64,000 nucleotides of DNA from Sphingobacterium zeae (GTDB taxonomy: Bacteria > Bacteroidota > Bacteroidia > Sphingobacteriales > Sphingobacteriaceae), in NCBI RefSeq assembly GCF_030818895.1, contig NZ_JAUTBA010000001.1, positions 3,038,001-3,102,000 of the forward strand. The letters are read 5' to 3'. Both the position numbers and the translations under genes were made by a program. The stretch's first letter is position 1; the number at the start of each line of letters is the position of its first letter. Shown here piece after piece: positions 29,065-38,781 of this stretch. Below the pieces are notes generated by a model. That model saw only the letters and a list, made by a program, of their open reading frames with translations. It did not search any database and had not been told where the DNA came from.

Positions 29065-29307
29065 TTAATCTTTATAATTGGGCTTGCCCGGAGTAAAGCG
29101 CACAATAGATTGATTCAATCGGAGGGTGTCTGCTACAGTGATTAGATCTTCTTCGACAATAAAATTTTGATCAATAGCGGTCTTTATTGTTGTAAAATCC
29201 TCTTGATCGGCATCCTGAAAATAGAGGAGGGATTGGATAGTCGATACAGCTACCAGTTCGAGTAATTCATCTTCACCCTCGCGTCCAACATAAAAAAAAT
29301 CTGCCAT
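29065..29307 (-). CDS. Conserved-looking small protein, unknown
   Basis: An 80-residue acidic soluble protein (ADFFYVGREGEDELLELVA at the start). It has an ATG start, a balanced composition and no hydrophobic segment. No family is recognised. It is separated by 84 bases from the SDR gene on the same strand. Confidence 0.5.
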   Translation of the reverse strand: MADFFYVGREGEDELLELVAVSTIQSLLYFQDADQEDFTTIKTAIDQNFIVEEDLITVADTLRLNQSIVRFTPGKPNYKD

Positions 29308-29428
29308 AATTATTATAAATGATGTTATACGAAGATACTTTTTTATTTTTGAAATTCGTCAATTAACGCGACAACTTGTTGAGTTGCGAAAGCGAATATA
29401 TAAAAAGTTAACTGAAATTTTAGTTTCC

Positions 29429-29459
29429 TTGGTAGCCATTGGAAAATACATTATATTTG
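29429..29459 (+). promoter_or_regulatory. Bacteroidota-type promoter of the small gene at 29502
   Basis: TTG at 29429-29431, exactly 20 bases, then TATATTTG at 29452-29459, a full TAnnTTTG match. The expected start leaves a leader of about 36 bases. Confidence 0.65.
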
Positions 29460-29501
29460 ATAGAGACATTTTAAGATAACTAACAACAAGTTTTTATAAA
29501 G

Positions 29502-29687
29502 ATGGATAAAGAGCAGATACAAAATTGGTTGGATAATGGATATGACCTCATTCATCATGGCAGGCCAGTAAAGGTTGAAGGTGATTTGTGGGAATACATT
29601 GATGGGTTAGGAAGCTATGAAAATGTATATGTCTTGCGAGAATTGATTTACTGGACAGAAGAAGAGTTGGCGAATATTGGTAGGTAA
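29502..29687 (+). CDS. Small acidic protein, unknown
   Basis: A 61-residue protein rich in acidic and aromatic residues (KEQIQNWLDNGYDLI, WTEEELANIG). The well-formed promoter just upstream supports that it is expressed. No domain recognised. Lone gene between two minus-strand genes. Confidence 0.55.
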   Translation: MDKEQIQNWLDNGYDLIHHGRPVKVEGDLWEYIDGLGSYENVYVLRELIYWTEEELANIGR

Positions 29688-29738
29688 CGTGGAGACCCTG
29701 AAATACGTATTCAGGATCTCGAAGCTATCTCTCCGTAA

Positions 29739-30191
29739 TCAGAATATCATATTACGTTTGAAAGCACAACCTAACTCAATGATCGAATCCGTTTTTGCAA
29801 TCCCAGGAATGCTATCAATCTTTTCATACAGTAGTTGTCGCATATGTTCGTGATTTTTAGCAATAATTTTCACATATAACGTGTAGTTGCCCGTAATATA
29901 GTAGCATTCTGTTACTTCTGGTATTTTCTTCAGTTCTTCAATTATTCGGTTTGAATCATGATCTTTTTCTAAACTTAACCCTGTAAAAGCTCCCCAATCA
30001 TAGCCTAGCTTTTTTTCATTTAGCAGCGGCTTTATTCCTGTCAATACTCCTTGCTCGGTCAAGCGGATGATCCGTTGATGGATCATGGTATTGGAAACGC
30101 CCATAGCAGTCGCTATTGCAGAGTAGGCCATTCGTCCATCTTGTTCTAAATATTTCAAAATCTGCCGGTCGAATTCATCAATGCTATTCAT
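29739..30191 (-). CDS. Lrp/AsnC-family transcriptional regulator
   Basis: The 150-residue protein has an N-terminal winged HTH (about 5-55, DGRMAYSAIATAMGVSNTMIHQRI) and a C-terminal RAM ligand/oligomer domain (TECYYITGNYTLYVKI). Lrp/AsnC proteins respond to amino acids. It is divergent from ornithine aminotransferase and arginase, which it most likely controls in response to arginine or ornithine; matching 10-bp inverted arms lie in the gap between them. Confidence 0.93.
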   Translation of the reverse strand: MNSIDEFDRQILKYLEQDGRMAYSAIATAMGVSNTMIHQRIIRLTEQGVLTGIKPLLNEKKLGYDWGAFTGLSLEKDHDSNRIIEELKKIPEVTECYYITGNYTLYVKIIAKNHEHMRQLLYEKIDSIPGIAKTDSIIELGCAFKRNMIF

Positions 30192-30218
30192 TTTATATAC
30201 ATTTAAAAAGGTGATTTT

Positions 30219-30287
30219 ACTATTTTATGGCCAATTTAGTGTAAAATTTATTTTTTTCAATAATAAAATAGTGAATTTGTATATTTG
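30219..30287 (+). promoter_or_regulatory. rocD promoter with paired Lrp-type sites
   Basis: ACTATTTTAT (30219-30228) and ATAAAATAGT (30263-30272) are exact reverse complements, 44 bases apart. The right arm ends 7 bases before TATATTTG (30280-30287), a full -7 match that leaves a leader of about 17 bases to rocD. The layout suits wrapping or looping by an Lrp octamer. Confidence 0.6.
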
Positions 30288-30310
30288 TTTTTATTTTAAG
30301 AGTCTGAATT

Positions 30311-31570
30311 ATGAGTACAGTTGTTAAACACGGTAAGGGCGATTTTTTCATTGCCAAAGAAGAAAAATACGGAGCGCACAATTATCATCCTCTTCCAGTC
30401 GTATTGGAACGCGCTGAAGGCGTCATGGTTTGGGATGTTGATGGAAAGGCCTATTTTGATTTCCTTTCCGCATATTCTGCAGTTAATCAGGGACACTGTC
30501 ATCCAAGAATAATTCATGCCTTAAAAGAGCAGGCGGAGCAATTGACACTTACTTCGAGAGCGTTTTATAATAATAAATTGGGCGATTTTGAAGAAATCCT
30601 TTGCCAGCTATTTGGGTTTGATAAGGCTTTGGTGATGAATTCGGGCGTTGAAGCGGTAGAAACGGCAATGAAGCTTTGTCGTAAATGGGCCTATCAGGTG
30701 AAAGGTGTAGCAGCCAATCAAGCGAAAATTGTCTTTGCCAAGGATAATTTCCACGGTAGGACAATCTCTGTTATATCCGCATCGAATGATAATACAGCAA
30801 CACATGAATTTGGCCCCTTTTTAGATGGCATAGTACTCGTTCCCTATAACGATGTTGATGCGCTAGAACAGTTATTCAAAGCAGATAATAATATCGCCGG
30901 TTTTATCGTTGAGCCAATTCAGGGAGAAGCGGGTATTGTCGTTCCTGATGAGGATTATCTGATGCGCGTGAGACAATTATGTACAAAATACAATGTATTG
31001 TTTATTGCAGACGAAATTCAAACCGGTATTGCTCGGACGGGAAGTATGTTGGCATCCTATGCTATTGATGATCCGCAAAGTCAAAGCAAACCCGATGTTC
31101 TGATTTTAGGGAAAGCTTTATCGGGTGGTGTATTGCCGGTATCGGCAGTGTTGGCAAATGACTCCATTATGTTGTGTATTAAACCGGGCGAGCATGGTTC
31201 TACCTATGGCGGGAATCCCTTAGCCTGTGCAGTAGCTATGGAAGCGCTAAATGTTGTGCGGGATGAAGATTTGGCGCAACGGGCGTTTCAGATGGGGGCC
31301 TTGTTTTTGGATGGATTGCGTCAGATTGCTGCTAAGTGCACGTTAATTACAGAAGTGCGCGGAAAGGGGCTCTTGACTGCCATTGTAATTGATGCGGATG
31401 AAGAAAGTGATTTGGCCTGGAATATCTGTCTCAAATTTAAAGAAAACGGACTTTTAGCGAAGCCTACACATGGGAACAAAATTCGATTGGCTCCGCCGCT
31501 GGTTATTACCAAAGAGCAAGTCGAGACTTGCTTAGGGATCATTGAGCGATCGTTGACTAATTTGAAATAG
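30311..31570 (+). CDS. rocD: Ornithine--oxo-acid aminotransferase
   Basis: The 419-residue class III PLP aminotransferase has Lys268 in LILGKALSGG (Schiff base), FIADEIQTGIART before it, and NSGVEAVETAMKLCRKWA in the substrate loop, which marks ornithine aminotransferase. It converts ornithine and 2-oxoglutarate to glutamate semialdehyde and glutamate. It is followed after 3 bases by arginase, so the operon breaks arginine down to glutamate semialdehyde. Confidence 0.95.
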   Translation: MSTVVKHGKGDFFIAKEEKYGAHNYHPLPVVLERAEGVMVWDVDGKAYFDFLSAYSAVNQGHCHPRIIHALKEQAEQLTLTSRAFYNNKLGDFEEILCQLFGFDKALVMNSGVEAVETAMKLCRKWAYQVKGVAANQAKIVFAKDNFHGRTISVISASNDNTATHEFGPFLDGIVLVPYNDVDALEQLFKADNNIAGFIVEPIQGEAGIVVPDEDYLMRVRQLCTKYNVLFIADEIQTGIARTGSMLASYAIDDPQSQSKPDVLILGKALSGGVLPVSAVLANDSIMLCIKPGEHGSTYGGNPLACAVAMEALNVVRDEDLAQRAFQMGALFLDGLRQIAAKCTLITEVRGKGLLTAIVIDADEESDLAWNICLKFKENGLLAKPTHGNKIRLAPPLVITKEQVETCLGIIERSLTNLK

Positions 31571-31573
31571 TGT

Positions 31574-32539
31574 ATGGAGAAAATGATTGAATTGATCAAA
31601 AACAGATCGGATATAGGAGCAGGGACTAGGGGTTCAGATCTGGGCATCGACGCCATCGAGATAGCTGCAATTAATAAAGGAAGTCAATATTTCATTAACT
31701 ATCCATTTGTTGATGTGCCTACTCGAAATAGCTCCATTTATCAGAATGATAATCATCCTTTTGCGAAACATATTCAGCAGGTTTATGAACAATGCAAACA
31801 AGTAGCTTCCACCGTTGAGGATAGCTTATCTTCCGGCAATTTTCCATTGGTGTTTTCAGGGGATCATTCCTCCGCAATGGGGACGATCAGTGGTATAAAG
31901 TCCGCTTATCCGGATAAGCAACTCGGTGTGATCTGGATGGATGCGCATGCGGATATTCATTCTCCGCACACAACACCTTCTGGTAATATGCATGGAATGC
32001 CTTTAGCGGCGATGTTAAATGAGGATAATATCCCATGTAAAATCAATGAAATAGACGAATCTACACAAGAATTTTGGAATAAACTAAAACGAATAGCTGG
32101 CCCAGTAGGTAAAATACTATCCAATCATTTGATTTATTTTGGTGTAAGGGATACGGAAGAACCGGAAGATCTGGTCATTGAACGACTTGGGATTAAGAAC
32201 TATCGTGTGGAAGAGACGAGACAGCGCGGAATAACCGACTGTGTGGCTGAAGCATTGAAAATCCTGGAAGCATGTGATATGGTTTATATCTCTTTTGATG
32301 TGGATAGCATGGATAGTGAATTGATCTCGGATGGCACGGGAACACCAGTGCCTAAGGGGTTTTTGCCAAGGGAGATTGTGTTGATTTTAGAAGAGATCAT
32401 CCGATCTGGAAAGGTAATTTGTTTTGAAATTGTTGAAGTTAATCCGTTATTGGACAATAAAGGTAATAAAATGGCAGAGGTGGCATTTGATATATTAGAA
32501 CGGATCACTCCGCTCATTGAATTGAAATCGGGTAATTAA
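31574..32539 (+). CDS. rocF: Arginase
   Basis: The 321-residue ureohydrolase shows the dimanganese ligands H98 in FSGDHSSAMG, the DAHADIH cluster at 123-129 and D242/D244 in SFDVDSMD. It hydrolyses arginine to ornithine and urea. Start is 3 bases past the rocD stop. DVDSMD and the GTGTPVPKG segment fit arginase better than agmatinase or formimidoylglutamase; the neighbouring rocD supports this. Confidence 0.93.
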   Translation: MEKMIELIKNRSDIGAGTRGSDLGIDAIEIAAINKGSQYFINYPFVDVPTRNSSIYQNDNHPFAKHIQQVYEQCKQVASTVEDSLSSGNFPLVFSGDHSSAMGTISGIKSAYPDKQLGVIWMDAHADIHSPHTTPSGNMHGMPLAAMLNEDNIPCKINEIDESTQEFWNKLKRIAGPVGKILSNHLIYFGVRDTEEPEDLVIERLGIKNYRVEETRQRGITDCVAEALKILEACDMVYISFDVDSMDSELISDGTGTPVPKGFLPREIVLILEEIIRSGKVICFEIVEVNPLLDNKGNKMAEVAFDILERITPLIELKSGN

Positions 32540-32564
32540 CCGGTTTTGGGATGGTCTATTTTCA

Positions 32565-32607
32565 AGCCCTTTTATTGATGTGTATCGTCAATAAAAGGGC
32601 TTTTTTA
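32565..32607 (+). terminator. Terminator of rocDF
   Basis: AGCCCTTTTATTGA (32565-32578) pairs exactly with TCAATAAAAGGGCT (32588-32601) and continues into TTTTTA. Confidence 0.93.
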
Positions 32608-32689
32608 ATAGTATATTGTTGCGCTTGGTGTATAAAAATAAGTCAGCCTTCCTGATGTTAAAACTCGTATTACTTTATGTGATTTAATA

Positions 32690-32717
32690 TTGTGTTAACA
32701 TGTTTCATGTACATTTG
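32690..32717 (+). promoter_or_regulatory. Promoter of the TPR/HTH gene
   Basis: TACATTTG at 32710-32717 matches the -7 element and gives a leader of about 17 bases before ATG 32741. A TTG at 32690-32692 sits 17 bases upstream, somewhat close. Confidence 0.45.
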
Positions 32718-32740
32718 CAATTCGATTATTTACATGAAAT

Positions 32741-34363
32741 ATGAGGATTTCTGATAAAATTATTTTGTTTCTACTTTTTTTTATACAGCTTTTTTTGTGG
32801 CAGCCAGGTACTGCGCAGGTTGAATCCTTTAAGGATATTAGAGGATTAAGTCAAAACCATCCTGATTCTGCAATTATGCTCGTCAAAAAACGTTATGCAA
32901 AAGCTGTTACGGATAAAGACTTATTATTACAAGCCAATTGTTTACAGGCGATTGGATGGTTATGTGTTAATCAGGGGCATTATGGACAGGCGCAGGACTA
33001 CTATTTTCAAGCCGATCGAATCTATACGCAATTAAATTCAAAACAGCATCTTGCTTCGAATTGGAGTGATATCGGGGAGCTCAATATCTTTAACAAACAA
33101 CATGATGTGGCGAAAGTTTATTTTAACAAGGCGCTACATTCTTTCCGAACAGAAGGGGATAAAAATGGAGCGGCAGGTACATTAGGGAATATAGGTCATT
33201 TATTTGAAAAGGAAGCGAACTACGACTCCGCCTTTGTCTACCAGAATCTTGCTTTGTCCATTTATAGCAGTATTGGGGATAAAAATGGAGAAGCTAAGAT
33301 CCATGAAAATTTAGGCAGTATTTATGAAGATCTTGCAAGATATGACAGCGCTTTTTTTCATTTTGAAAAAGCACGTACCCTCTATACGGAAACAAAAGAC
33401 AATTATGGAAAAATTGTGGTCATAAATAATATGGGCGATATTTTTAGGAAGACCAATAAATATCCACAAAGTATCAAACTCACGCAATTGGCTTATCAGA
33501 TGGCGGAAAATTTGGGTGATGTGTATCAAATGGCTGCTACGACAAAAGATTTGAGTAGGACCTACGCCTTGCGCGAGCAGATGGATAGCGCCTATTTTTA
33601 TGCAGAAAAGAGCCGTAAGTTAGTGCTTGAACTGTATAGTGTGGATGGTGCTCGCCATACTGCTTTTTTTCAGGCACTCTACGATATGAATCAACAAGCC
33701 GAAGAGATCGAGAAATTACAAGTAACCAAAAGAATCAACTTAATCATGCTCTGGGGAACAATCGTGGTTTTAATTTTGTTAATTGTGTTATCCTATGTAT
33801 TGCATAGTCGCCAGAAAATTAAGATTAAAAACCAGATTTCCGATTCCCGAAAACAGGAGGCCGAACGCGAGTTGACCGAAATTGCACTTAAAAACCAGTT
33901 GCTTGAAGATAAGCAGCTCAAACAAGAACTGTCGCTCAAGCAAAAGGAATTGACATCCCATACCTTAAATTTAATCCGTAACAATCAATTTTTGGAAGAA
34001 CTTCGTGATGAATTAAAAGGAATGGTTAAGGACGAACGCCGGGATCAAAAACGACAGATGCAGAAGTTGGTGTTGCAGATCAATGAAAATATCACACAGG
34101 GTATTCATTGGAAAGAGTTTATGGGAACTTTCGAAAAGGTACATCACAGCTTTTTTGAAAAACTTATTCAACGATTTCCAGATTTGACGGCCGCGGATAT
34201 GCGGTTAATCGCATTGCTTAAAATAAATTTGAATAATATCGATATTGCCGTCTTATTGGGCATATCACAAGATAGCCTTCGTGTTGCCAGACATCGATTG
34301 CGAAAAAAACTAAGACTGGAACAAGGAGAGGACCTCGCGGGCTATCTCGTTGGTATTTCATAA
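32741..34363 (+). CDS. TPR-containing membrane regulator with C-terminal HTH
   Basis: The 540-residue protein has a signal-like N-terminus, several TPR units (about 60-290: GYHAQ-, ANYDSAFVYQNLALSIYSS-type repeats), one transmembrane helix (about 334-351, LIMLWGTIVVLILLIVLSYV), a coiled coil rich in E, K and Q, and a C-terminal LuxR-like HTH (about 475-535, LTAADMRLIALLKINLNN). This layout puts TPRs in the periplasm and the HTH in the cytosol, joining sensing and DNA binding in one protein, as is common in Bacteroidota. It lies 207 bases upstream of the TonB receptor gene and may regulate that locus. Confidence 0.8.
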   Translation: MRISDKIILFLLFFIQLFLWQPGTAQVESFKDIRGLSQNHPDSAIMLVKKRYAKAVTDKDLLLQANCLQAIGWLCVNQGHYGQAQDYYFQADRIYTQLNSKQHLASNWSDIGELNIFNKQHDVAKVYFNKALHSFRTEGDKNGAAGTLGNIGHLFEKEANYDSAFVYQNLALSIYSSIGDKNGEAKIHENLGSIYEDLARYDSAFFHFEKARTLYTETKDNYGKIVVINNMGDIFRKTNKYPQSIKLTQLAYQMAENLGDVYQMAATTKDLSRTYALREQMDSAYFYAEKSRKLVLELYSVDGARHTAFFQALYDMNQQAEEIEKLQVTKRINLIMLWGTIVVLILLIVLSYVLHSRQKIKIKNQISDSRKQEAERELTEIALKNQLLEDKQLKQELSLKQKELTSHTLNLIRNNQFLEELRDELKGMVKDERRDQKRQMQKLVLQINENITQGIHWKEFMGTFEKVHHSFFEKLIQRFPDLTAADMRLIALLKINLNNIDIAVLLGISQDSLRVARHRLRKKLRLEQGEDLAGYLVGIS

Positions 34364-34569
34364 TTTTTTAACACAGGAATAATAGAATGGTAATGGCGAA
34401 TGTGTTTCTTTTAAATTGCTGTTTATTAGTATTTTAAATATCGTTGTTTCCTTGCTGTATAGTGCTCTTTTGACCTTGTTTCCTCATTGTAACGCTCGAT
34501 ATTTTGTGTGATTAAAATTGGCTGCCATCTTTGCTACAACAATCAAAGATTCATAATAATCTAAGCAAA
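34364..34569. promoter_or_regulatory. Leader region of the phytase locus
   Basis: A TTG at 34504-34506, 19 bases, then CATCTTTG (34526-34533), one base off TAnnTTTG, gives a possible start near 34540 with a 30-base leader. No hairpin terminator separates the TPR gene from the receptor gene. Confidence 0.35.
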
Positions 34570-37356
34570 ATGAAAAACTTTTTAACAGTATTACTTGCCT
34601 CCAGTATTTCGGTCAGCGCTGCTTATGCGACTAAAATCAAAGGTAAGGTATTGGATGGTCAGACTGGTGAAGCTATTGCTGGTGCAACAGTTTTCTTGGA
34701 ACAAAGTGGGCTATCGACCAAAACACAATTGGATGGTTCGTTTGAATTCAAAGGATTATCTGCAGGTGTGGATAAGGTCCATATCAAGCATATGGCTTAT
34801 GCCGAATTAATTAAAGAAATCGAGATTCAAAAAGAAAATACCCCTCATTTTATTTTTCAGCTGACATCGACCGAACAAACATTAATGGAAGTAACTATAA
34901 AAGGACGTCGAAACGGTGGGGATGACGATCCTAGCGCGCGGCGTTTAGAAAAGAATGCGTCACAAATTATGAATGTTGTTTCGGCGCGCGCAATAGAGAT
35001 TTCTCCCGATATCACCGTCGCAAATGTTATACAGCGTGTTTCGGGTGTATCCATAGAAAGAAATTCGAATGGCGAGGGGCAATACGCAATTCTGAGAGGG
35101 ATGGATAAACGTTACAACACGACTTTGGTGAATGGCGTAAAAGTTCCGAGTCCAGATAATAAATACCGTTATGTGCCTTTGGATTTATTTCCTTCAGATA
35201 TGTTGGAACGCTTAGAAGTCTACAAGTCGCTAACACCAAATATGGAAGCCGATGCGGTGGGTGGGGTTGTCAATATGGTTATGAAATCGGCGCCGACAAA
35301 GCTATTGCTTCAAGCAAATTTGGCAACAGGTTATAGCCAACGTTATTTTAATCGGGATTTTGGAAGCTTTTCAACAAGCGGAACCTCGGCAAAATCTCCC
35401 TATGAACAGCATGGGAAGAATTACAATGCAACTGCTGCTGATTTTAATAAGGGTGCGTTAGATTATACTTATAAAAAGCCCCTTCCAGACCTTGTCGGCA
35501 ATTTGACAATAGGCAATCGGTATTTGGATGATAAATTGGGCGTTATTTTGGGTGCGAGTTATCAAAATTTACATCGTGGCAGTCGTTCTATTTTCTACAA
35601 ATCGGCTGTCGTTGGCGTAAATCCCAATGCGGTAATTACTGAGCAGAGTGATCGTCAATATGATGAACAGCAACAACGCTTAGGTTTGCATAACAAGGTC
35701 GACTATCGATTTAATCCAAATCATCGGATTAGCTTTTATCAAATGTATGTGAATTTAAATAACATGCAATTGCGTGATGCGGTAAATACGATATATAATG
35801 GTCAGTATGATCCCAGTATTGGTAAAGCCGAACTGACCTATGTGACAAGAAGCCGAAAAACACAGCAACAGATCTACAATGGTACCCTACAGGGGGATCA
35901 TCATTTTTTAGATAATCGGCTGAATGTCCGTTGGTCAGGTGTGCTTTCTTCAGCGCGCAATCAATTGCCACAAAATACGATGATCAGTCTGGATGGCGTA
36001 GAAGAAAATTTTGAACGTAAAAGGACTTCTCTCGTCAATAAATCTCCCGTAACCTATCGTTGGGAGCGGAATACCGATAATGATCATGCAGGCTATTGGG
36101 ATGTAGCTTATAAAGTTCCAATGGAAAACAGTAAGCTGGAGCTATCGACCGGAGGTCTGTATCGTGATAAACAGCGTAGTAGTTTTTACAATAACTACAA
36201 CTTATCACCAGCTTCTGCAGAAGAGGCAAAGTATAAATACGGTGTGGATTTTCAGCGCTATACCGATCTCAATCTGACTGTCACCAATCCTACTGGAGCT
36301 GTCGCAAATCCACTAACTTACGACGCTGGTGAGAAGACCACAGCATTGTATGGCATGTTCAATTATGAGAATGACAAATGGCAGATGATCGGTGGAATCC
36401 GGATGGAACACAGCAATCAGAATTATAAATTATTGTTTCCTGCAGGAGAAAAAAGACCGGAGGGATCACAAATTTATACAGAATGGCTGCCAAGTTTGAC
36501 CATGAAATATCATTTGGACGAAAAACAACAGCTTCATGCGGCTTATTATCGCGCGTTAAACCGACCTGGATTTTATGAAATTGTACCCTCAAGTGTGGTT
36601 AATGAAGAGTTTTTAGAAAAAGGAAACCCAGATTTAAAACATGCCATAGCAGATAATTTCGATTTAAGGTATGAATTATTCCCTGAAGCTTCCTCACAAT
36701 TTCTTGTCGGTATGTTTTATAAGAAAATCAAAAACCCAATTGAATATACCTTTCAACCGGATGAGGTTCGTAAGCAAGATGTATACTACACTCCAGGTAA
36801 TTTTGGTAATGCCAACAACTTTGGTGTCGAGGTTGATTACATCAAGTATATCCAGAAATTTGGTGTTAAGGCCAATTATACCTATACACATTCACGTATA
36901 ACGACCGCTAAGATGTCGCGTCGAATCAATGAAACCACACAGGACCCAGAAGCGATAATCGTGGATCAAACTAGACCATTATATGGGCAAGCTGCACATG
37001 TGGCCAATCTATCATTGCTTTACAAAGATGCTAATAATGGCTGGGAAGGACAGTTGGCTGGATCTTATACCGGCTCACGGATCAATACAGTATCGCAATT
37101 TTTGAACGATGATTTATGGCAAAAGGGATTTGTTCAGTTAGATGCTTCTATTGAGAAAAAATTTAAAGCAGGTTGGGCCGTTTTTGCCAAAGCCAACAAC
37201 ATCTTGAATACACCCATGGAATTGTATGTGAAAGGAACAAATCCCGAAAATGAGAAGATCGCTGAAAAGCTTATTGAAGGCGGAAATACATTGATTAGAA
37301 AGGATTTGTATGGACAGAACTATATCCTTGGTTTACGTTATTCGTTTAGTAAATAA
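34570..37356 (+). CDS. TonB-dependent outer-membrane receptor
   Basis: The start at 34570 gives 928 residues and a proper signal peptide (MKNFLTVLLASSISVSAAYA); an upstream ATG adds 13 residues that would spoil it. Next come a carboxypeptidase-regulatory-like beta-sandwich (KIKGKVLDGQTGEAIAGATV), a plug domain (about 110-240, with the family-typical PSPDNKYRYVPLDLFPSD and ADAVGGVVNM) and a 22-strand barrel. It imports a bulky nutrient through the outer membrane with energy from TonB. The following two genes, a beta-helix lipoprotein and phytase, suggest a phytate or inositol-phosphate substrate. No SusD-type partner is encoded. Confidence 0.93.
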   Translation: MKNFLTVLLASSISVSAAYATKIKGKVLDGQTGEAIAGATVFLEQSGLSTKTQLDGSFEFKGLSAGVDKVHIKHMAYAELIKEIEIQKENTPHFIFQLTSTEQTLMEVTIKGRRNGGDDDPSARRLEKNASQIMNVVSARAIEISPDITVANVIQRVSGVSIERNSNGEGQYAILRGMDKRYNTTLVNGVKVPSPDNKYRYVPLDLFPSDMLERLEVYKSLTPNMEADAVGGVVNMVMKSAPTKLLLQANLATGYSQRYFNRDFGSFSTSGTSAKSPYEQHGKNYNATAADFNKGALDYTYKKPLPDLVGNLTIGNRYLDDKLGVILGASYQNLHRGSRSIFYKSAVVGVNPNAVITEQSDRQYDEQQQRLGLHNKVDYRFNPNHRISFYQMYVNLNNMQLRDAVNTIYNGQYDPSIGKAELTYVTRSRKTQQQIYNGTLQGDHHFLDNRLNVRWSGVLSSARNQLPQNTMISLDGVEENFERKRTSLVNKSPVTYRWERNTDNDHAGYWDVAYKVPMENSKLELSTGGLYRDKQRSSFYNNYNLSPASAEEAKYKYGVDFQRYTDLNLTVTNPTGAVANPLTYDAGEKTTALYGMFNYENDKWQMIGGIRMEHSNQNYKLLFPAGEKRPEGSQIYTEWLPSLTMKYHLDEKQQLHAAYYRALNRPGFYEIVPSSVVNEEFLEKGNPDLKHAIADNFDLRYELFPEASSQFLVGMFYKKIKNPIEYTFQPDEVRKQDVYYTPGNFGNANNFGVEVDYIKYIQKFGVKANYTYTHSRITTAKMSRRINETTQDPEAIIVDQTRPLYGQAAHVANLSLLYKDANNGWEGQLAGSYTGSRINTVSQFLNDDLWQKGFVQLDASIEKKFKAGWAVFAKANNILNTPMELYVKGTNPENEKIAEKLIEGGNTLIRKDLYGQNYILGLRYSFSK

Positions 37357-37505
37357 TAGACCCGCGTAAAACACAACATGTTTTAATCTGAACATGTACG
37401 GTGTGAAATAACAACAGTTTGTTTCGGTGAAGCTTTCCCTTTTTTGGAACGATCAAGTTTTGAACAAGTATGATTCGCTTCATCATTAAAATTAAATATA
37501 TATAG

Positions 37506-38768
37506 ATGAAAAATAAATGTATTTTATCGTTTCTAGCATTTTTTATCGTGGTGTTAAGCGCCTGTGAAAAAGCAAATATTGATGTTGATACTTCTGATGC
37601 CGATGGAAGTGCTATCGGCGAGGTCTCCGGTGTGTGGAGTAAGGGGAGTGTGCAGCATATTAAGGGGGATATTATTATTCCCGAAGGTAAGACACTAACG
37701 ATTGAGGAAGGCGTAACTGTATTGATGGATTCTGTCAATAAGCCTGAAATTGTTGTTTTGGGTAATTTATATGCGTTAGGTACAGCTGAAAATCCTGTCA
37801 AGTTTACGGTTGAAGATGGGTATAAGACGAAGACGAATGAATTTGGCAAATTATGGGGAGGAATTTTAGCCGCTCCAAGCTGTCAGGAACTTGTTTTGGA
37901 CAATACCATCATAGAGTATGGGGGTGCAATTACATCAGACGCGTCGACTTCTGTAAAGATGGGCTTGTATAAAAAAGTGTCTGGTGAAGCTTTACCAGCG
38001 CTATGGTTTTCTAATCCAAATGGAAAACTAGTGGTTCAAAATAGTACGGTAAGTCATTTTCACGAAGACTGCACGTATATTGAAGGCGGAAAAATCATTT
38101 TTGCTAACAACCGTTTCTTTTCCAATGGGGTGACAGGTGGCGAAGCGATGAATTTCAAATCCGGATGTCTTGCAGATGTTGCTTATAACCTAGTGTATAG
38201 TGTAAATACCAATGCATTAAAACTGTCAAATTCAGGAGACCGTACACCCCAGGCTTATATTATTGTTTACAATAATACCATGCTCAACACGGGATGGCGC
38301 AGACCGACAGCCAAAGGAGGTTCGATTTGGTTAGAAGCATCTGTCAGAGCCGAGATTTACAATAATCTTTTTGCTAATACGCGGTTTGGAGTCAAGCGCG
38401 ATCCGAAAAAGCCAGAAGATAACCGTTCTGTGTCAAGTAATAACTGGTACTATGGTTACAGCCAATTGAATGTAGATCAGTTTCAGGTCGGCAAAAATGA
38501 TATTGTAGGGGGGAGTAATGATGTTAGAGGTAAAGTGGCAGGGGAGAATAATCCTAAATTTGTTTCTTATCCGTTAGAAACATCAGTTGACAATTACGTA
38601 TTTGATTCAACCTGGGATTTTCATCTCCATGGGAATTCACCTGCATTAAAGGCCGGTACTTTGGCTTTTAAACCCCATTTTACGAGTGGCCTGGTGATGT
38701 CAAACGGCTTAACATATAATTCTCCTCAGCCTGCAGCTTATGTTGGGGCATTTGGTTCCAAATTCTAA
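37506..38768 (+). CDS. Right-handed parallel beta-helix lipoprotein
   Basis: The 420-residue protein has a lipoprotein signal (lipid cysteine in VVLSAC, C20). The rest reads as beta-helix turns: KGDIIIPEGKTLTIEEGVTV, then repeated short strands with N, G and V and stretches such as NAVL/NALKLSN and NNTMLNTGW. No catalytic site is recognised. It lies 149 bases after the receptor gene and 13 bases before the phytase start, so the two enzymes or binders share a transcript. I infer surface binding or presentation of substrate. Confidence 0.75.
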   Translation: MKNKCILSFLAFFIVVLSACEKANIDVDTSDADGSAIGEVSGVWSKGSVQHIKGDIIIPEGKTLTIEEGVTVLMDSVNKPEIVVLGNLYALGTAENPVKFTVEDGYKTKTNEFGKLWGGILAAPSCQELVLDNTIIEYGGAITSDASTSVKMGLYKKVSGEALPALWFSNPNGKLVVQNSTVSHFHEDCTYIEGGKIIFANNRFFSNGVTGGEAMNFKSGCLADVAYNLVYSVNTNALKLSNSGDRTPQAYIIVYNNTMLNTGWRRPTAKGGSIWLEASVRAEIYNNLFANTRFGVKRDPKKPEDNRSVSSNNWYYGYSQLNVDQFQVGKNDIVGGSNDVRGKVAGENNPKFVSYPLETSVDNYVFDSTWDFHLHGNSPALKAGTLAFKPHFTSGLVMSNGLTYNSPQPAAYVGAFGSKF

Positions 38769-38781
38769 TTTACTTCATATA

